Shown here one piece after another: positions 33,650 to 42,883 of a stretch of DNA of 64,000 nucleotides. The stretch spans positions 174,149 through 238,148 of the forward strand of contig NZ_CANMVN010000010.1 of NCBI RefSeq assembly GCF_947501425.1, read 5' to 3'. Both the position numbers and the translations under genes were made by a program. Below the pieces are notes generated by a model, which saw nothing but the letters and a program-made list of their open reading frames with translations, did not search any database and was not told the DNA's origin. Every line of letters begins with the position of its first letter. Within the stretch, counting starts at the first letter, position 1. Origin of the DNA: an uncultured Psychroserpens sp. Its GTDB lineage: Bacteria > Bacteroidota > Bacteroidia > Flavobacteriales > Flavobacteriaceae.

Positions 33650-34792
33650 TTATTTTTTGAGCAATTTGACTAAGGCTTCATTAACTGTAAGCCTCAATAC
33701 TCTTTTATCTCTTTCTAGGATAAATACCGTAATAGTAGTGTTTAATTCAGGAAAATAATTAACAGCTGTTCCCCAGAAACCACCATGCCCAAAACCTTTG
33801 ACACCATTAATATCAATAGACGACAACCCTAAGTAATATTCACCTTCCATGGGTTCCTTTGGGTTTGCCTTGCTAAACAAAAGATCTTTTGTCTCAGAGT
33901 TTCTGAATACTTTATCATTGAACACACTTTGTAAAAATACAGCTAAGTCTTTTGATGTAGCAGCTAAGCCTCCGCCTCCAAATGAGTCAAAGGATTGGTC
34001 AATTTCATAACTATCTAAACCCATAGAACTCACATACTGATGCACTAAAAGCTTTGTTCCTTCAGGATACTGCTCTTGAGTTACAAACCAGGTAGACTCC
34101 AATCCAAGGCCTTGGTAATTAATAAGCATTCTTATTGCTTCATAAAAAGGTTGTCCTGTTGCACTTTCGATGATTTCAGTAAGTAATAAGTAATTGGTGT
34201 CAGCATAAGCAAATACTGAATTTGGAACACCTAATGGTCCATCTATAGACATCGCTAATTCAATCTGTTCATCTCGAGTCCATTGATGTTTTGGATTATT
34301 CTTTACCATATCAAAATAAACTTCAGTTCCTGCGTAATCTCGTATCCCACTCGTATGTGACAGCAAGTATTTGATAGTTATTTCCTTAGTATTATAGCCG
34401 TTTTCAGTAAGCAAACTATCTGTTCTGTTGGAGATAAGATTAGCTATAGGATCATCAAGTTTTAACTTCGCATTTTCAACCAATCTTAAGATAGCTACAG
34501 AAACATAAGTTTTAGTATTGCTGGCAATAATAACGGGTTGATCTGCCTCTACTGATGTTCCAGTATCTTTCTCAGAAAAGCCAGCGGCACCACTCCAAGA
34601 GATGTTTTGTTCAGGAGACTCAATATGAACCATAACACCTACTGCATCTTTATGTAGCGCATAAATGGAATCCAATACATTTTGAAACTTTTCAGTAGTA
34701 GCAATGCCTCTAACACTACGTTTCTTATTCTGCTTGCATCCCAGAAAGCATAAAATAAAACTAGCGACAAATAATGTATACTTAAGTTTCAT
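33650..34792 (-). CDS. Lipoprotein serine hydrolase (beta-lactamase / class C fold)
   Basis: 380 residues. A lipoprotein signal ('LFVASFILCFLGCKQNKK', lipobox Cys ~19) is present. The catalytic SxxK is 'ASNTKTYVSVAILRL', and a KTG-like 'GHGGFWGTAV' lies near the C-terminus. The second motif, normally YxN (YSN), reads 'FAYADTNYLLL', so its Asn position is occupied by Asp unless the register shifts. Such proteins include D-aminopeptidases, esterases and PBP4-like enzymes; the substrate is unknown. No regulator is adjacent. Confidence 0.85.
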   Translation of the reverse strand: MKLKYTLFVASFILCFLGCKQNKKRSVRGIATTEKFQNVLDSIYALHKDAVGVMVHIESPEQNISWSGAAGFSEKDTGTSVEADQPVIIASNTKTYVSVAILRLVENAKLKLDDPIANLISNRTDSLLTENGYNTKEITIKYLLSHTSGIRDYAGTEVYFDMVKNNPKHQWTRDEQIELAMSIDGPLGVPNSVFAYADTNYLLLTEIIESATGQPFYEAIRMLINYQGLGLESTWFVTQEQYPEGTKLLVHQYVSSMGLDSYEIDQSFDSFGGGGLAATSKDLAVFLQSVFNDKVFRNSETKDLLFSKANPKEPMEGEYYLGLSSIDINGVKGFGHGGFWGTAVNYFPELNTTITVFILERDKRVLRLTVNEALVKLLKK

Positions 34793-34799
34793 AAAGGAT

Positions 34800-37700
34800 T
34801 TAGTTTAATTTATACATAACATTATTTTCTTCTAACTCATTGAGAAGTTCTTGAGATATCTTCACTTTTTGCTTTCGACTTGGCATATTCAATTTGATCT
34901 TTTCATCATTATCATAGATGATAAAATTGAGCGCTTTTTCACCTTGATGTATTCTAAACACATCTCGTAATAATGAAATGCGTTGTTCTTGTAAATCTCT
35001 AATATTCAGTTGTACAGATAACTTTCTGGCGTAAGTATCCATAACATCATGCAACAACTGAAAACTATTAAATTGAATTCTTGGATCACTCTTCTTTCCT
35101 GTATCCCGATTTACCCAACCCTCTCGAACAAACGCTTTAACATAGATAAAACTATTCTTAACTAAAAAATGACGATACTTTAAATATTCTTCTCCAAAAA
35201 TCCTAAACTCAAAACTATCAGTATAATCTTCAACCATAAATATTGCCCAACCTTTCCCTTGTTTACTCACACGATGTTGCACATCAGTTACCACACCTCC
35301 AAAGGTTAGCTCGCGATTGACATAATTTTCCAACTCATTAAATAATGCCAGACTTGCATTACAAAAGGTTTTCATTTCTACTTTAAAATCATCTAATGGA
35401 TGTCCAGAAATATACACGCCAACTACTTCTTTCTCTTGGGCAAGTTTCTCCATGGTTCCCCATTCCTCACAAGGCGGCACTATAGGTTCTGCAATTTGAA
35501 CATCACTTGCTGCTCCAAACAAACTGACCTGAGCAGAATTCTCGTTCTCTTGGTGCTTTGCTCCATATTTTATAGCTTTTTCTAAAAAGGTAATGCCATC
35601 ACCATCATCATGAAAGTATTGGGCGCGATGCGTATCTCCAAACCCATCAAAACCTCCCGCTAATGCTAAATTTTCAAAAGCTTTTTTATTGGCTGCACGT
35701 AAATCAATTCGTTTGGCCAGATCAAAAATAGATTTGTAATGCCCATCCTTTTTTCTGTTTTCTACTATAGTTATTACAGCGCCATGACCAACACCTTTAA
35801 TGGCACCCATTCCAAAGCGAACTGCATTATCCTGATTTACAGAAAACTTATAATACGATTCATTAACATCTGGACCTAGTACATCCAATCGCATGCGTTT
35901 ACATTCTTCCATAAAAAACGTAACCTGCTTGATATCATTCATGTTATTTGATAATACAGCAGCCATATATTCAGCAGGATAATGTGCTTTCAAGTATGCT
36001 GTTTGATATGCAATCCATGCATAACATGTAGAATGCGATTTATTGAAGGCATAACTTGCAAACGCTTCCCAATCTTTCCAAATCTTTTCAAGTTTTTTGG
36101 CATCATGACCATTTGCAACCGCCTGCTCTATAAACTTAGGTTTCATCTTATCCAGAACTGCAATTTGTTTTTTACCCATTGCTTTTCTAAGGACATCTGC
36201 TTCACCTTTGGTAAAATCGGCTAATTTCTGGGACAGTAACATCACTTGCTCCTGGTAGACTGTAATTCCGTAGGTTTCTTTGAGGTATTCTTCCATAGCA
36301 GGAAGGTCATAATCAATCTCTTCCTCTCCATGCTTACGACGAACAAAACTTGGAATATATTCCATTGGTCCAGGACGATATAATGCATTCATGGCAATGA
36401 GATCCTCAAACACTGTTGGTTTAAGATCTCTAAGGTGTTTTTGCATTCCAGGAGATTCATACTGAAAGACACCAACCGTTTCACCTCTTTGGAACAACTG
36501 ATAAGTCATCTCATCATCTAAAGGAAAACTTTCGGGATCTAATTCTATACCATGTTTTGCTTTAACAATCTTTACGGTATCCTTAATTAATGTCAAGGTT
36601 TTAAGTCCGAGAAAATCCATCTTTAATAATCCAGCATCTTCAACAACAGAGTTGTCAAATTGCGTCACATATAAATCTGAATCTTTTGCTGTGGATACTG
36701 GAACAAACTTGGTTATGTCATCTGGTGTAATGATGACTCCACAAGCATGAATTCCAGTATTTCTAACCGAACCTTCAAGTGTTCTTGCCAGATTTACAGT
36801 TTCCGATTCGAGATCGTCACCATCAGCAATGTTCAAAAGTTGGTTGACCTTCTCGAGGTCTTCGGCTCTAAACTTCTTACCTAATTCTTTTTCGTCTAAA
36901 CCAAAAATCTTATTCAATTTAGACATAGTTGGAATCAACTTCGCGATACGATCGGCATCAAATAATGGAAGATCTAAAACTCTTGCAGTATCACGAATGG
37001 ATGACTTGGCTGCCATAGTTCCGTAGGTGATGATCTGAGCTACCTGATTTGCGCCATATTTTTCGATCACATAATCCATGACGCGACTTCGACCTTCATC
37101 ATCAAAGTCAATATCAATATCAGGCATACTAATTCGGTCAGGATTCAGGAAACGCTCAAAAAGTAAGTCATATTTTAATGGATCGATATTAGTAATCCAT
37201 AAACAATAAGCAACAACAGATCCAGCGGCAGACCCTCGACCTGGACCAACAGATACATCCATATTACGAGCCTCTCTGATAAAATCTTCAACAATCAGAA
37301 AGTAACCAGGATATCCTGTATTTTCAATGACACTTAATTCAAAATCGAGACGCTCAGTGATATCATCTGTGAGCTCTCCATAACGCTTTTTGGCACCTTC
37401 ATAGGTTAAATGTCTCAAATACGCATTCTCACCACGTTTTCCACCATCGGCAAGATCGGCATCATCTTTAAATTCATCAGGAATATCAAAGGCAGGCAAT
37501 AATACATCTCTTGCTAATTGAAATGCTTCAATTTTATCTACAACATCCTGAATGTTTGTAATGGCTTCTGGAATATCCCTAAAAAGCGCCTTCATTTCTT
37601 TGGAGGACTTAAAGTAATATTCCTGATTTGGCAATCCGTAACGATATCCGCGACCTCTTCCAATTGGAGTTGCTTGTTTTTCACCGTCTTTTACACAAAG

Positions 37701-39185
37701 TAAAATATCGTGAGCATTGGCATCTTCCTGTTTGCAGTAGTAGGTATTATTGGTTGCTATAACTTTGACATCATGTTTTTGAGCAAGTTTAATGAGTACA
37801 GGGTTGACACGATTTTCATCTTCCTGATTATGTCTCATTAACTCGATGTAGAGATCATCTCCAAACTCTTGTTTCCACCAGATTAAGGCTTCCTCGGCTT
37901 GATTTTCTCCAACATTCAATACCTTACTAGGCACTTCACCATAAAGGTTTCCTGTCAAACAAATGAGATCCTCTTTATACTGCTGAATGAGTTTTTTATC
38001 AATTCTTGGCAAGTAGTAAAATCCATCTACAAAGGCATGAGATGACAACTTTGCCAGATTGTGATAGCCGTTCTTATTTTTTGCAATTAAAACAATTTGA
38101 TAGCCGTTGTCTTTTCTTGTCTTGTCCGTATGATCTTCACAAACAAAGAACTCACAACCTATGATTGGTTTGATTTCTTTAGCTGTAGATTCTTCACCTT
38201 TCTCTTGAGCTTCTTCTATTTTAGCTTTAACTGACTTGTTATGATTATTAACAGCTTTTACAAAATGAAACGCACCCATCATGTTGGCATGATCTGTCAA
38301 AGCAACTGCAGGCATGTTATGTTCTGCAGCAACCGCTACAAGATCTGAAATGCTGATAGTAGATTGTAATACTGAGAACTGCGAATGGTTATGTAAATGC
38401 ACAAAATCAACATCGGCCAGACCAGAAATATTTTCTTTGATCTCTGCTTCGGAAATATCATCACCTTGCAACTTCTGAAGTCGTTCATTGATCTTAGCAC
38501 TTTCTTTTTTTAGGTTGATATGCTTTAATCCAATAAGTTGAACTGGTTGTGGGTTTTCTTGATTAAACCGTTCAAAATAATCAGGCTGAACATCTAATTC
38601 TTCTTTGGTATATTCGCCTAAACGAATGAGTTCTAAAAAACAACGCGTTGTAGCCTCAACATCGGCAGTTGCATTGTGGGCTTCTGCAAATGGCGTATTG
38701 AACAAAAACTGGTGTAACTCTGTTAATGTTGGTAATTTAAACTTCCCGCCACGACCACCTGGAATCTTACAAAGTTCTGCGGTATGTTCGGTACAGGTAT
38801 CTAGTACTGGTAATTCTTGTAGTTGATTTGCAAGATTTTCTCTTACAAACTCAGCTCCCATAATGTTGAGATCGAACTTTACATTTTGACCAACAACAAA
38901 TTTTGTTTTGGATAAAGCAGTATTAAATTTCTCTAGGACTTCGGAAATAGGCACGCCTTGTTCCTGAGCAAGTTCAGTAGAAATACCGTGAATTTTTTCT
39001 GCATCATAAGGAATATTAAATCCGTCAGGTTGCACCAAATAATCCTGATGATCGATACAGTTACCCATTTCATCATGTAATTGCCAAGCAATTTGAATAC
39101 ATCTCGGCCAATTTTCAACATCAGTAATTGGTGCGTCCCATCGTTTTGGTAATCCCGTAGTTTCAGTATCAAAAATTAAGTACAT
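34800..39185 (-). CDS. dnaE: DNA polymerase III alpha subunit with fused N-terminal 3'-5' exonuclease
   Basis: 1461 residues, about 300 longer than E. coli DnaE. An N-terminal DnaQ-like proofreading exonuclease (1-~190; ExoI 'IFDTETTGLP', 'VVGQNVKFDLNIMGAEF', ExoIII-like 'AHNATADVEATTRCFLELI') precedes a PHP domain beginning 'FVHLHNHSQFSVLQSTIS' (~258). The polymerase core has the catalytic 'PDIDIDFDDEGR' near 686. Toward the C-terminus come helix-hairpin-helix and OB-fold segments ('GGVVTDVQHRVSKQGKG', ~1290). This exonuclease fusion is normal for Flavobacteriia. It is the replicative polymerase. Its start is followed upstream by 167 bp without a gene. Confidence 0.97.
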   Translation of the reverse strand: MYLIFDTETTGLPKRWDAPITDVENWPRCIQIAWQLHDEMGNCIDHQDYLVQPDGFNIPYDAEKIHGISTELAQEQGVPISEVLEKFNTALSKTKFVVGQNVKFDLNIMGAEFVRENLANQLQELPVLDTCTEHTAELCKIPGGRGGKFKLPTLTELHQFLFNTPFAEAHNATADVEATTRCFLELIRLGEYTKEELDVQPDYFERFNQENPQPVQLIGLKHINLKKESAKINERLQKLQGDDISEAEIKENISGLADVDFVHLHNHSQFSVLQSTISISDLVAVAAEHNMPAVALTDHANMMGAFHFVKAVNNHNKSVKAKIEEAQEKGEESTAKEIKPIIGCEFFVCEDHTDKTRKDNGYQIVLIAKNKNGYHNLAKLSSHAFVDGFYYLPRIDKKLIQQYKEDLICLTGNLYGEVPSKVLNVGENQAEEALIWWKQEFGDDLYIELMRHNQEDENRVNPVLIKLAQKHDVKVIATNNTYYCKQEDANAHDILLCVKDGEKQATPIGRGRGYRYGLPNQEYYFKSSKEMKALFRDIPEAITNIQDVVDKIEAFQLARDVLLPAFDIPDEFKDDADLADGGKRGENAYLRHLTYEGAKKRYGELTDDITERLDFELSVIENTGYPGYFLIVEDFIREARNMDVSVGPGRGSAAGSVVAYCLWITNIDPLKYDLLFERFLNPDRISMPDIDIDFDDEGRSRVMDYVIEKYGANQVAQIITYGTMAAKSSIRDTARVLDLPLFDADRIAKLIPTMSKLNKIFGLDEKELGKKFRAEDLEKVNQLLNIADGDDLESETVNLARTLEGSVRNTGIHACGVIITPDDITKFVPVSTAKDSDLYVTQFDNSVVEDAGLLKMDFLGLKTLTLIKDTVKIVKAKHGIELDPESFPLDDEMTYQLFQRGETVGVFQYESPGMQKHLRDLKPTVFEDLIAMNALYRPGPMEYIPSFVRRKHGEEEIDYDLPAMEEYLKETYGITVYQEQVMLLSQKLADFTKGEADVLRKAMGKKQIAVLDKMKPKFIEQAVANGHDAKKLEKIWKDWEAFASYAFNKSHSTCYAWIAYQTAYLKAHYPAEYMAAVLSNNMNDIKQVTFFMEECKRMRLDVLGPDVNESYYKFSVNQDNAVRFGMGAIKGVGHGAVITIVENRKKDGHYKSIFDLAKRIDLRAANKKAFENLALAGGFDGFGDTHRAQYFHDDGDGITFLEKAIKYGAKHQENENSAQVSLFGAASDVQIAEPIVPPCEEWGTMEKLAQEKEVVGVYISGHPLDDFKVEMKTFCNASLALFNELENYVNRELTFGGVVTDVQHRVSKQGKGWAIFMVEDYTDSFEFRIFGEEYLKYRHFLVKNSFIYVKAFVREGWVNRDTGKKSDPRIQFNSFQLLHDVMDTYARKLSVQLNIRDLQEQRISLLRDVFRIHQGEKALNFIIYDNDEKIKLNMPSRKQKVKISQELLNELEENNVMYKLN

Positions 39186-39305
39186 GTGGCTTTATTTGCA
39201 GTTTTATTTATTAGTTTTCCGAAGATAAAATCTACAGATGTAAGTCCATAAAATTACAAATAAAGTATGCTTTTTTGAAGTGAAGTTATAAAGAGTTTTA
39301 AACAA

Positions 39306-39334
39306 AAAAAGCCAGCTTTATAAGCTGACTTTTT
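39306..39334 (-). terminator. Terminator after the PA2169-family gene
   Basis: Minus strand: AAAAAGTCAGCTT / AAGCTGGCTTTTT, 13-bp stem with one G-U pair, followed by more T. Confidence 0.85.
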
Positions 39335-39352
39335 ACTATCGATTATTTTGAA

Positions 39353-39802
39353 TTAGGACACAAGTTCTTCATGCACTTTTTCTGTATTAATGGCCGATTG
39401 TATTGCATTTCGGTGTTTCAATAACAATACATCTATACTTGGTGGCAAATTACGTTCTTTCATGAGCTCGTTATAAGCTTCCAGACTAGCTTCCTCTCCT
39501 CTAATGGCTTCCTCTAATATGGCCTCTTCATTATTGGTACTGAAAGTTGATTTTAAGGTCATCCAGTTACGATGCATTGTTCCTTTAAAACTTCCTGAAT
39601 CTTTTGGAATTTCTCCATATTGTAATATTTCGGTCCTTAGCTCTTTGGCAAACTCACTTCGTTCTGAAGCTCTACGTTTAAAAAACATTTTCAACCTGTC
39701 ACTTTCTACATTATCAATGGCATTTAAATACCCTTTTTCTGCATCGTAGTTTTTCTCTAATAATTCATTTAACTTGTTTGAAATTTCTTCTGAATACTTC
39801 AT
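39353..39802 (-). CDS. PA2169 family four-helix-bundle protein (DUF2383)
   Basis: 149 residues, all-helical. 'LNELLEKNYDAEKGYLNAID', 'LKMFFKRRASERSEFAKELR', 'GTMHRNWMTLKSTF' and 'ILEEAIRGEEASLEAYNELM' form the ferritin-like bundle of this family. Members are associated with stress response; metal binding is unproven. Confidence 0.88.
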   Translation of the reverse strand: MKYSEEISNKLNELLEKNYDAEKGYLNAIDNVESDRLKMFFKRRASERSEFAKELRTEILQYGEIPKDSGSFKGTMHRNWMTLKSTFSTNNEEAILEEAIRGEEASLEAYNELMKERNLPPSIDVLLLKHRNAIQSAINTEKVHEELVS

Positions 39803-39945
39803 TTTTTCTCTTACATTTTTAAAAATTTCAATACTTTCTTTTTGGATGCGTATTGTTTCACATCGCTCTTAAATAGTATAAATAAAAAAGTAGGAAAAAT
39901 CGAACAATTTAACATCTTTAACAATGATTTATAAGTCATTAACAA

Positions 39946-39977
39946 AAAAGCAGCCTAATAAATATTAGGCTGCTTTT
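39946..39977 (-). terminator. Terminator after the DUF6252-like lipoprotein gene
   Basis: Stem AAAAGCAGCCTAATA / TATTAGGCTGCTTTT with a minimal loop. On the minus strand the second arm ends in a T run. Confidence 0.85.
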
Positions 39978-40001
39978 ATGATTTGTTTTAATACTAATTA
40001 C

Positions 40002-40691
40002 TTATGGTATACAAGTTCCAAGAGAATCAACAATAAGTTGCTGGCTACCATCAGGATCTCCACAAACATCTATTTTATCAATCAATGCTGTTTTGTAAGC
40101 ATTACAAATAGTCGTATAATCTGGCATACTAGTATCTGTAGCATTAAACGCTGCCTGACTAATATTAACTTGTTGAGTTGCCTGTAAACAACTACTACCA
40201 TTATCAATGGCTACTAAACCACCAACCAATGGTACTTTATGGAATACACCTTCGTTAAAATTAACGGTTTGTAATCCATCTTCAGAATACGCATAGAACC
40301 AAAATGTTCCTGTAATGGTTTTAGGATTGGTATCAATAATGTTTTCTATTATAATCTGTCCTTCTACCGGATAAAGTGAAAGACTAGGATCTGGCTCATT
40401 TGCTGTGGAGTATACTATTCCGTTAGCATCTTTAAATATAGCAACGTTTGGACTATCACTACCTATGTTGTAAACTCCCGCTGTATCGTCTTGTGTAACT
40501 AATTGTAATGTTTCTATATTATTACTTCCTTGAAGTAAAAACCCTCCGAAATCAATATCAGCAGCAAATGATGATGCTACCCAGGAATTTCCATTGTAGT
40601 TTCCTTGTATTGCAGGTGAATTAAACTCTACTTCGTCACCACAACTAGATACTAGTATTACGGTTAAAAGAATTAAGGCTATTTTTCTCAT
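40002..40691 (-). CDS. DUF6252-like lipoprotein
   Basis: 229 residues from the ATG at 40691, which gives a lipoprotein signal ('ALILLTVILVSSCGDEVEF', lipobox Cys ~16). The N-terminal domain begins 'PAIQGNYNGNSWVASSFAAD' and includes 'ITGTFWFYAYSEDG', typical of the small Bacteroidota beta-sandwich lipoproteins labelled DUF6252. The C-terminal ~70 residues hold paired Cys ('NGSSCLQATQ', 'YTTICNAYKTALIDKIDVCG', 'DSLGTCIP'). The function is unknown. Confidence 0.7.
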   Translation of the reverse strand: MRKIALILLTVILVSSCGDEVEFNSPAIQGNYNGNSWVASSFAADIDFGGFLLQGSNNIETLQLVTQDDTAGVYNIGSDSPNVAIFKDANGIVYSTANEPDPSLSLYPVEGQIIIENIIDTNPKTITGTFWFYAYSEDGLQTVNFNEGVFHKVPLVGGLVAIDNGSSCLQATQQVNISQAAFNATDTSMPDYTTICNAYKTALIDKIDVCGDPDGSQQLIVDSLGTCIP

Positions 40692-40811
40692 TTTATTTTT
40701 TTCAGTATTGCATTTAGGTAAATACAATAACGTTTAAAGAATTCCAAAAGTATAATAAAATTTCAATATTACTTAATTTCAAATAAAATGTTCATAATTA
40801 AATAATTGTAT

Positions 40812-40819
40812 TATCTTTG
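40812..40819 (+). promoter_or_regulatory. -7 box of the rpsP promoter
   Basis: TATCTTTG matches TAnnTTTG; the predicted leader to the ATG at 40869 is about 45 nt. Confidence 0.7.
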
Positions 40820-40868
40820 CGCTCTCATTAATAATAGAGGTCGAGAACCTCACAAATTAATTAAATTT

Positions 40869-41387
40869 ATGCCTGTAAAAATTAGATTACAAAGACACGG
40901 TAAAAAAGGGAAACCTTATTATTGGATCGTTGCAGCAGATGCACGAGCAAAAAGAGATGGTAAATACTTAGAAAAATTAGGTGCTTACAATCCAAATGTT
41001 AATCCAGCAACAATAGAATTAAATGTTGATGGAGCAGTACAATGGTTACAGAATGGTGCACAACCTACTGATACAGCCAGAGCAATTTTATCTTATAAAG
41101 GTGCATTGCTTAAAAACCACTTAGCTGGTGGTGTAAAGAAAGGTGCTCTTACTGAAGAACAAGCACAAGCGAAGTTTGATGCTTGGTTAGAAGAAAAAGC
41201 AGCAAAAATACAAGCTAAAGCTGATGGTTTATCTAAAGCTGAAGCACAAGCTAAAGCTGAAGCATTAGCTGCTGAAAAAGCAGTTAACGAAGCTAGAATA
41301 GCTGCCGCAGCTCCTGTAGCTGAAGAAGAAACTGCAGAAGAAGTTCAAGCTGAAGGTGAAGCAACAGCTTCAAACGAAGAAGAATAG
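40869..41387 (+). CDS. rpsP: 30S ribosomal protein S16 with long Ala/Glu-rich tail
   Basis: 172 residues from the ATG at 40869 ('[20 protein letters not shown]'). The first ~80 residues are canonical S16 ('[20 protein letters not shown]'). A tail of ~90 residues follows, low in complexity and rich in Ala, Glu and Lys ('[20 protein letters not shown]'), about double the E. coli length; such tails occur in other Bacteroidota S16 proteins. A strong terminator follows it, before rimM. Confidence 0.96.
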   Translation: MPVKIRLQRHGKKGKPYYWIVAADARAKRDGKYLEKLGAYNPNVNPATIELNVDGAVQWLQNGAQPTDTARAILSYKGALLKNHLAGGVKKGALTEEQAQAKFDAWLEEKAAKIQAKADGLSKAEAQAKAEALAAEKAVNEARIAAAAPVAEEETAEEVQAEGEATASNEEE

Positions 41388-41410
41388 AAAATTATTTTTT
41401 ATACTTTTAA

Positions 41411-41438
41411 CCCCGACGATGATTGTCGGGGTTTTTTT
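41411..41438 (+). terminator. Strong intrinsic terminator/attenuator between rpsP and rimM
   Basis: Stem CCCCGAC / GTCGGGG with a 7-nt loop and seven T, 23 bp after the rpsP stop. The rimM ATG (41449) comes only 10 bp after the T run, so rimM expression must depend on read-through. Confidence 0.9.
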
Positions 41439-41448
41439 ATTTCAGATT

Positions 41449-41982
41449 ATGAAAAAAGACGATTGCTTTTATCTTGGAAAAATTGTAAAAAAGTACAGCT
41501 TTAAAGGCGAACTACTAGTCAAACTAGACACCGATGAACCTGAGCTTTATGAACAAATGGAGTCGGTGTTTGTTGAAGTAAGAAACAACCTTGTTCCTTT
41601 TTTTATTGAAGCTTCTCAATTACATAAATCAGAACTACTACGTATAAAATTTGAAGATGTAGATACCGAAGCGGATGCAGATGCACTTATCAAAAGTGAA
41701 TTATACCTACCATTGGAATTTTTACCAAAACTTGATGATGATAAGTTTTACTTTCATGAGATCATTGGTTTTAAAGTGGAAGACAAACACTTTGGCCATG
41801 TTGGTATCATTACAGCTGTAAATGATTCAACAGCCCAATCACTTTTTGAAATCGATAGAAATGGTATCGAAATCTTAATCCCAATGAATGATGAGTTTAT
41901 CGATCGTGTTGACAAAGACAATAAGACTATTTTTGTAGAGACTCCTGAAGGACTTATCGATTTGTATTTAGAAGACAATTAA
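41449..41982 (+). CDS. rimM: 16S rRNA processing protein RimM
   Basis: 177 residues from the ATG at 41449 ('MKKDDCFYLGKIVKKYSFKG'); a longer frame would run through the terminator. RimM features are 'YLGKIVKKYSFKGELLVKLD' at the N-terminus, 'YLPLEFLPKLDDDKFYFHEI' and 'ILIPMNDEFIDRVDKDNKTI' with the final 'PEGLIDLYL'. It assists 30S maturation and binds S19; rpsP-rimM is a common pairing. Confidence 0.96.
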   Translation: MKKDDCFYLGKIVKKYSFKGELLVKLDTDEPELYEQMESVFVEVRNNLVPFFIEASQLHKSELLRIKFEDVDTEADADALIKSELYLPLEFLPKLDDDKFYFHEIIGFKVEDKHFGHVGIITAVNDSTAQSLFEIDRNGIEILIPMNDEFIDRVDKDNKTIFVETPEGLIDLYLEDN

Positions 41983-42076
41983 CTTTTAGTCATGCTAAAT
42001 TTATGTATTCAAATGTCTATTTTCAAATTAAGTTATTCATGAATCTACGATTTCAGTAACGCACAATAATAATGAG

Positions 42077-42097
42077 ATCCTGAAACAAGTTCAGGAT
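42077..42097. repeat. REP-like palindrome of a widespread intergenic type
   Basis: ATCCTGAA-ACAAG-TTCAGGAT, a perfect 8-bp stem with a 5-nt loop, flanked by GAG and GATG. Very similar elements are scattered through many bacterial genomes. Only one copy is evident in this window. It lies 9 bp before the yfiC start and lacks a T run. Confidence 0.55.
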
Positions 42098-42105
42098 GAT
42101 GCTAT

Positions 42106-42819
42106 ATGGATAAACCATTTCAATTTAAACAGTTTACAATAAACCAGGATCAATGTGCTATGAAAATTGGCACTGATGCTGTTTTACTTGGTGCTTGGAC
42201 ATCGATTGAAAATCATCCATTTTCCATTTTAGATATTGGTTCAGGAACTGGCATCTTATCATTAATGCTCGCACAGCGATCTGATGCTCAAATTATTGAG
42301 GCTATTGAAATTGATGATAATGCTTTTGAGCAATGTGTCGAGAATTTTGAGCAATCACCATGGAACGATCGGTTATTTTGCTATCATGCCTCTCTTGAAG
42401 AGTTTGCTGATGAGATCGATGATACGTACGATCTGATTGTTTGTAATCCTCCTTTCTATTCTGAAACTTATAAAACTGAAAACCACCAACGCGATCTTGC
42501 GCGATTTCAAGACGCTATGCCTTTTGCCCATTTATTAAATAGCGTTGTTGTATTACTCTCAAAAAATGGTATATTTTCGGTGATTATACCTTTTTCAGAA
42601 GAAACTCAATTCATTACACTCGCATCAAATGTCAAGCTCTTTCCAAAACGAATTACTCACGTAAAAGGCTCTACATCTTCTAATATTAAACGAAGCCTTA
42701 TAGAGTTTTCATTCTCAAAGACACCTTTAGAAACTTCAGAATTAATCATAGAAACTTCCCGACATCAGTACACAAATGACTACATAGAATTGACTAAGGA
42801 TTTTTATTTGAAAATGTAG
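42106..42819 (+). CDS. yfiC: tRNA1(Val) adenine-37 N6-methyltransferase (TrmN6/YfiC)
   Basis: 237 residues. The family start 'FQFKQFTINQDQCAMKIGTD' is followed by SAM motif I 'ILDIGSGTGILSLMLAQRS', acidic loop 'AIEIDDNAFEQCVENF' and catalytic 'LIVCNPPFYSE' (NPPF/Y, typical of N6-adenine methyltransferases). It modifies A37 of tRNA-Val. A REP-like palindrome lies in its leader. Confidence 0.93.
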   Translation: MDKPFQFKQFTINQDQCAMKIGTDAVLLGAWTSIENHPFSILDIGSGTGILSLMLAQRSDAQIIEAIEIDDNAFEQCVENFEQSPWNDRLFCYHASLEEFADEIDDTYDLIVCNPPFYSETYKTENHQRDLARFQDAMPFAHLLNSVVVLLSKNGIFSVIIPFSEETQFITLASNVKLFPKRITHVKGSTSSNIKRSLIEFSFSKTPLETSELIIETSRHQYTNDYIELTKDFYLKM

Positions 42820-42850
42820 TTTTAAAATTGTCAACTGAAAACGTTTTCGT

Positions 42851-42858
42851 TATTTTTG
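42851..42858 (+). promoter_or_regulatory. Promoter of the acyl-CoA dehydrogenase gene
   Basis: -7 box TATTTTTG, with a TTG 20 bp upstream (42828-42830), matches the Bacteroidota TTG / TAnnTTTG promoter. The leader to the ATG at 42884 is about 20 nt. Confidence 0.7.
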
Positions 42859-42883
42859 TTACCCAAACAAAATAACAATCATT

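Noticed and set aside
34800..39185. Several 60-80-codon plus-strand open frames within dnaE
   Set aside because: Antisense shadows of a well-conserved gene.
42077..42097. REP-like hairpin as rimM terminator
   Set aside because: No T run after either arm.
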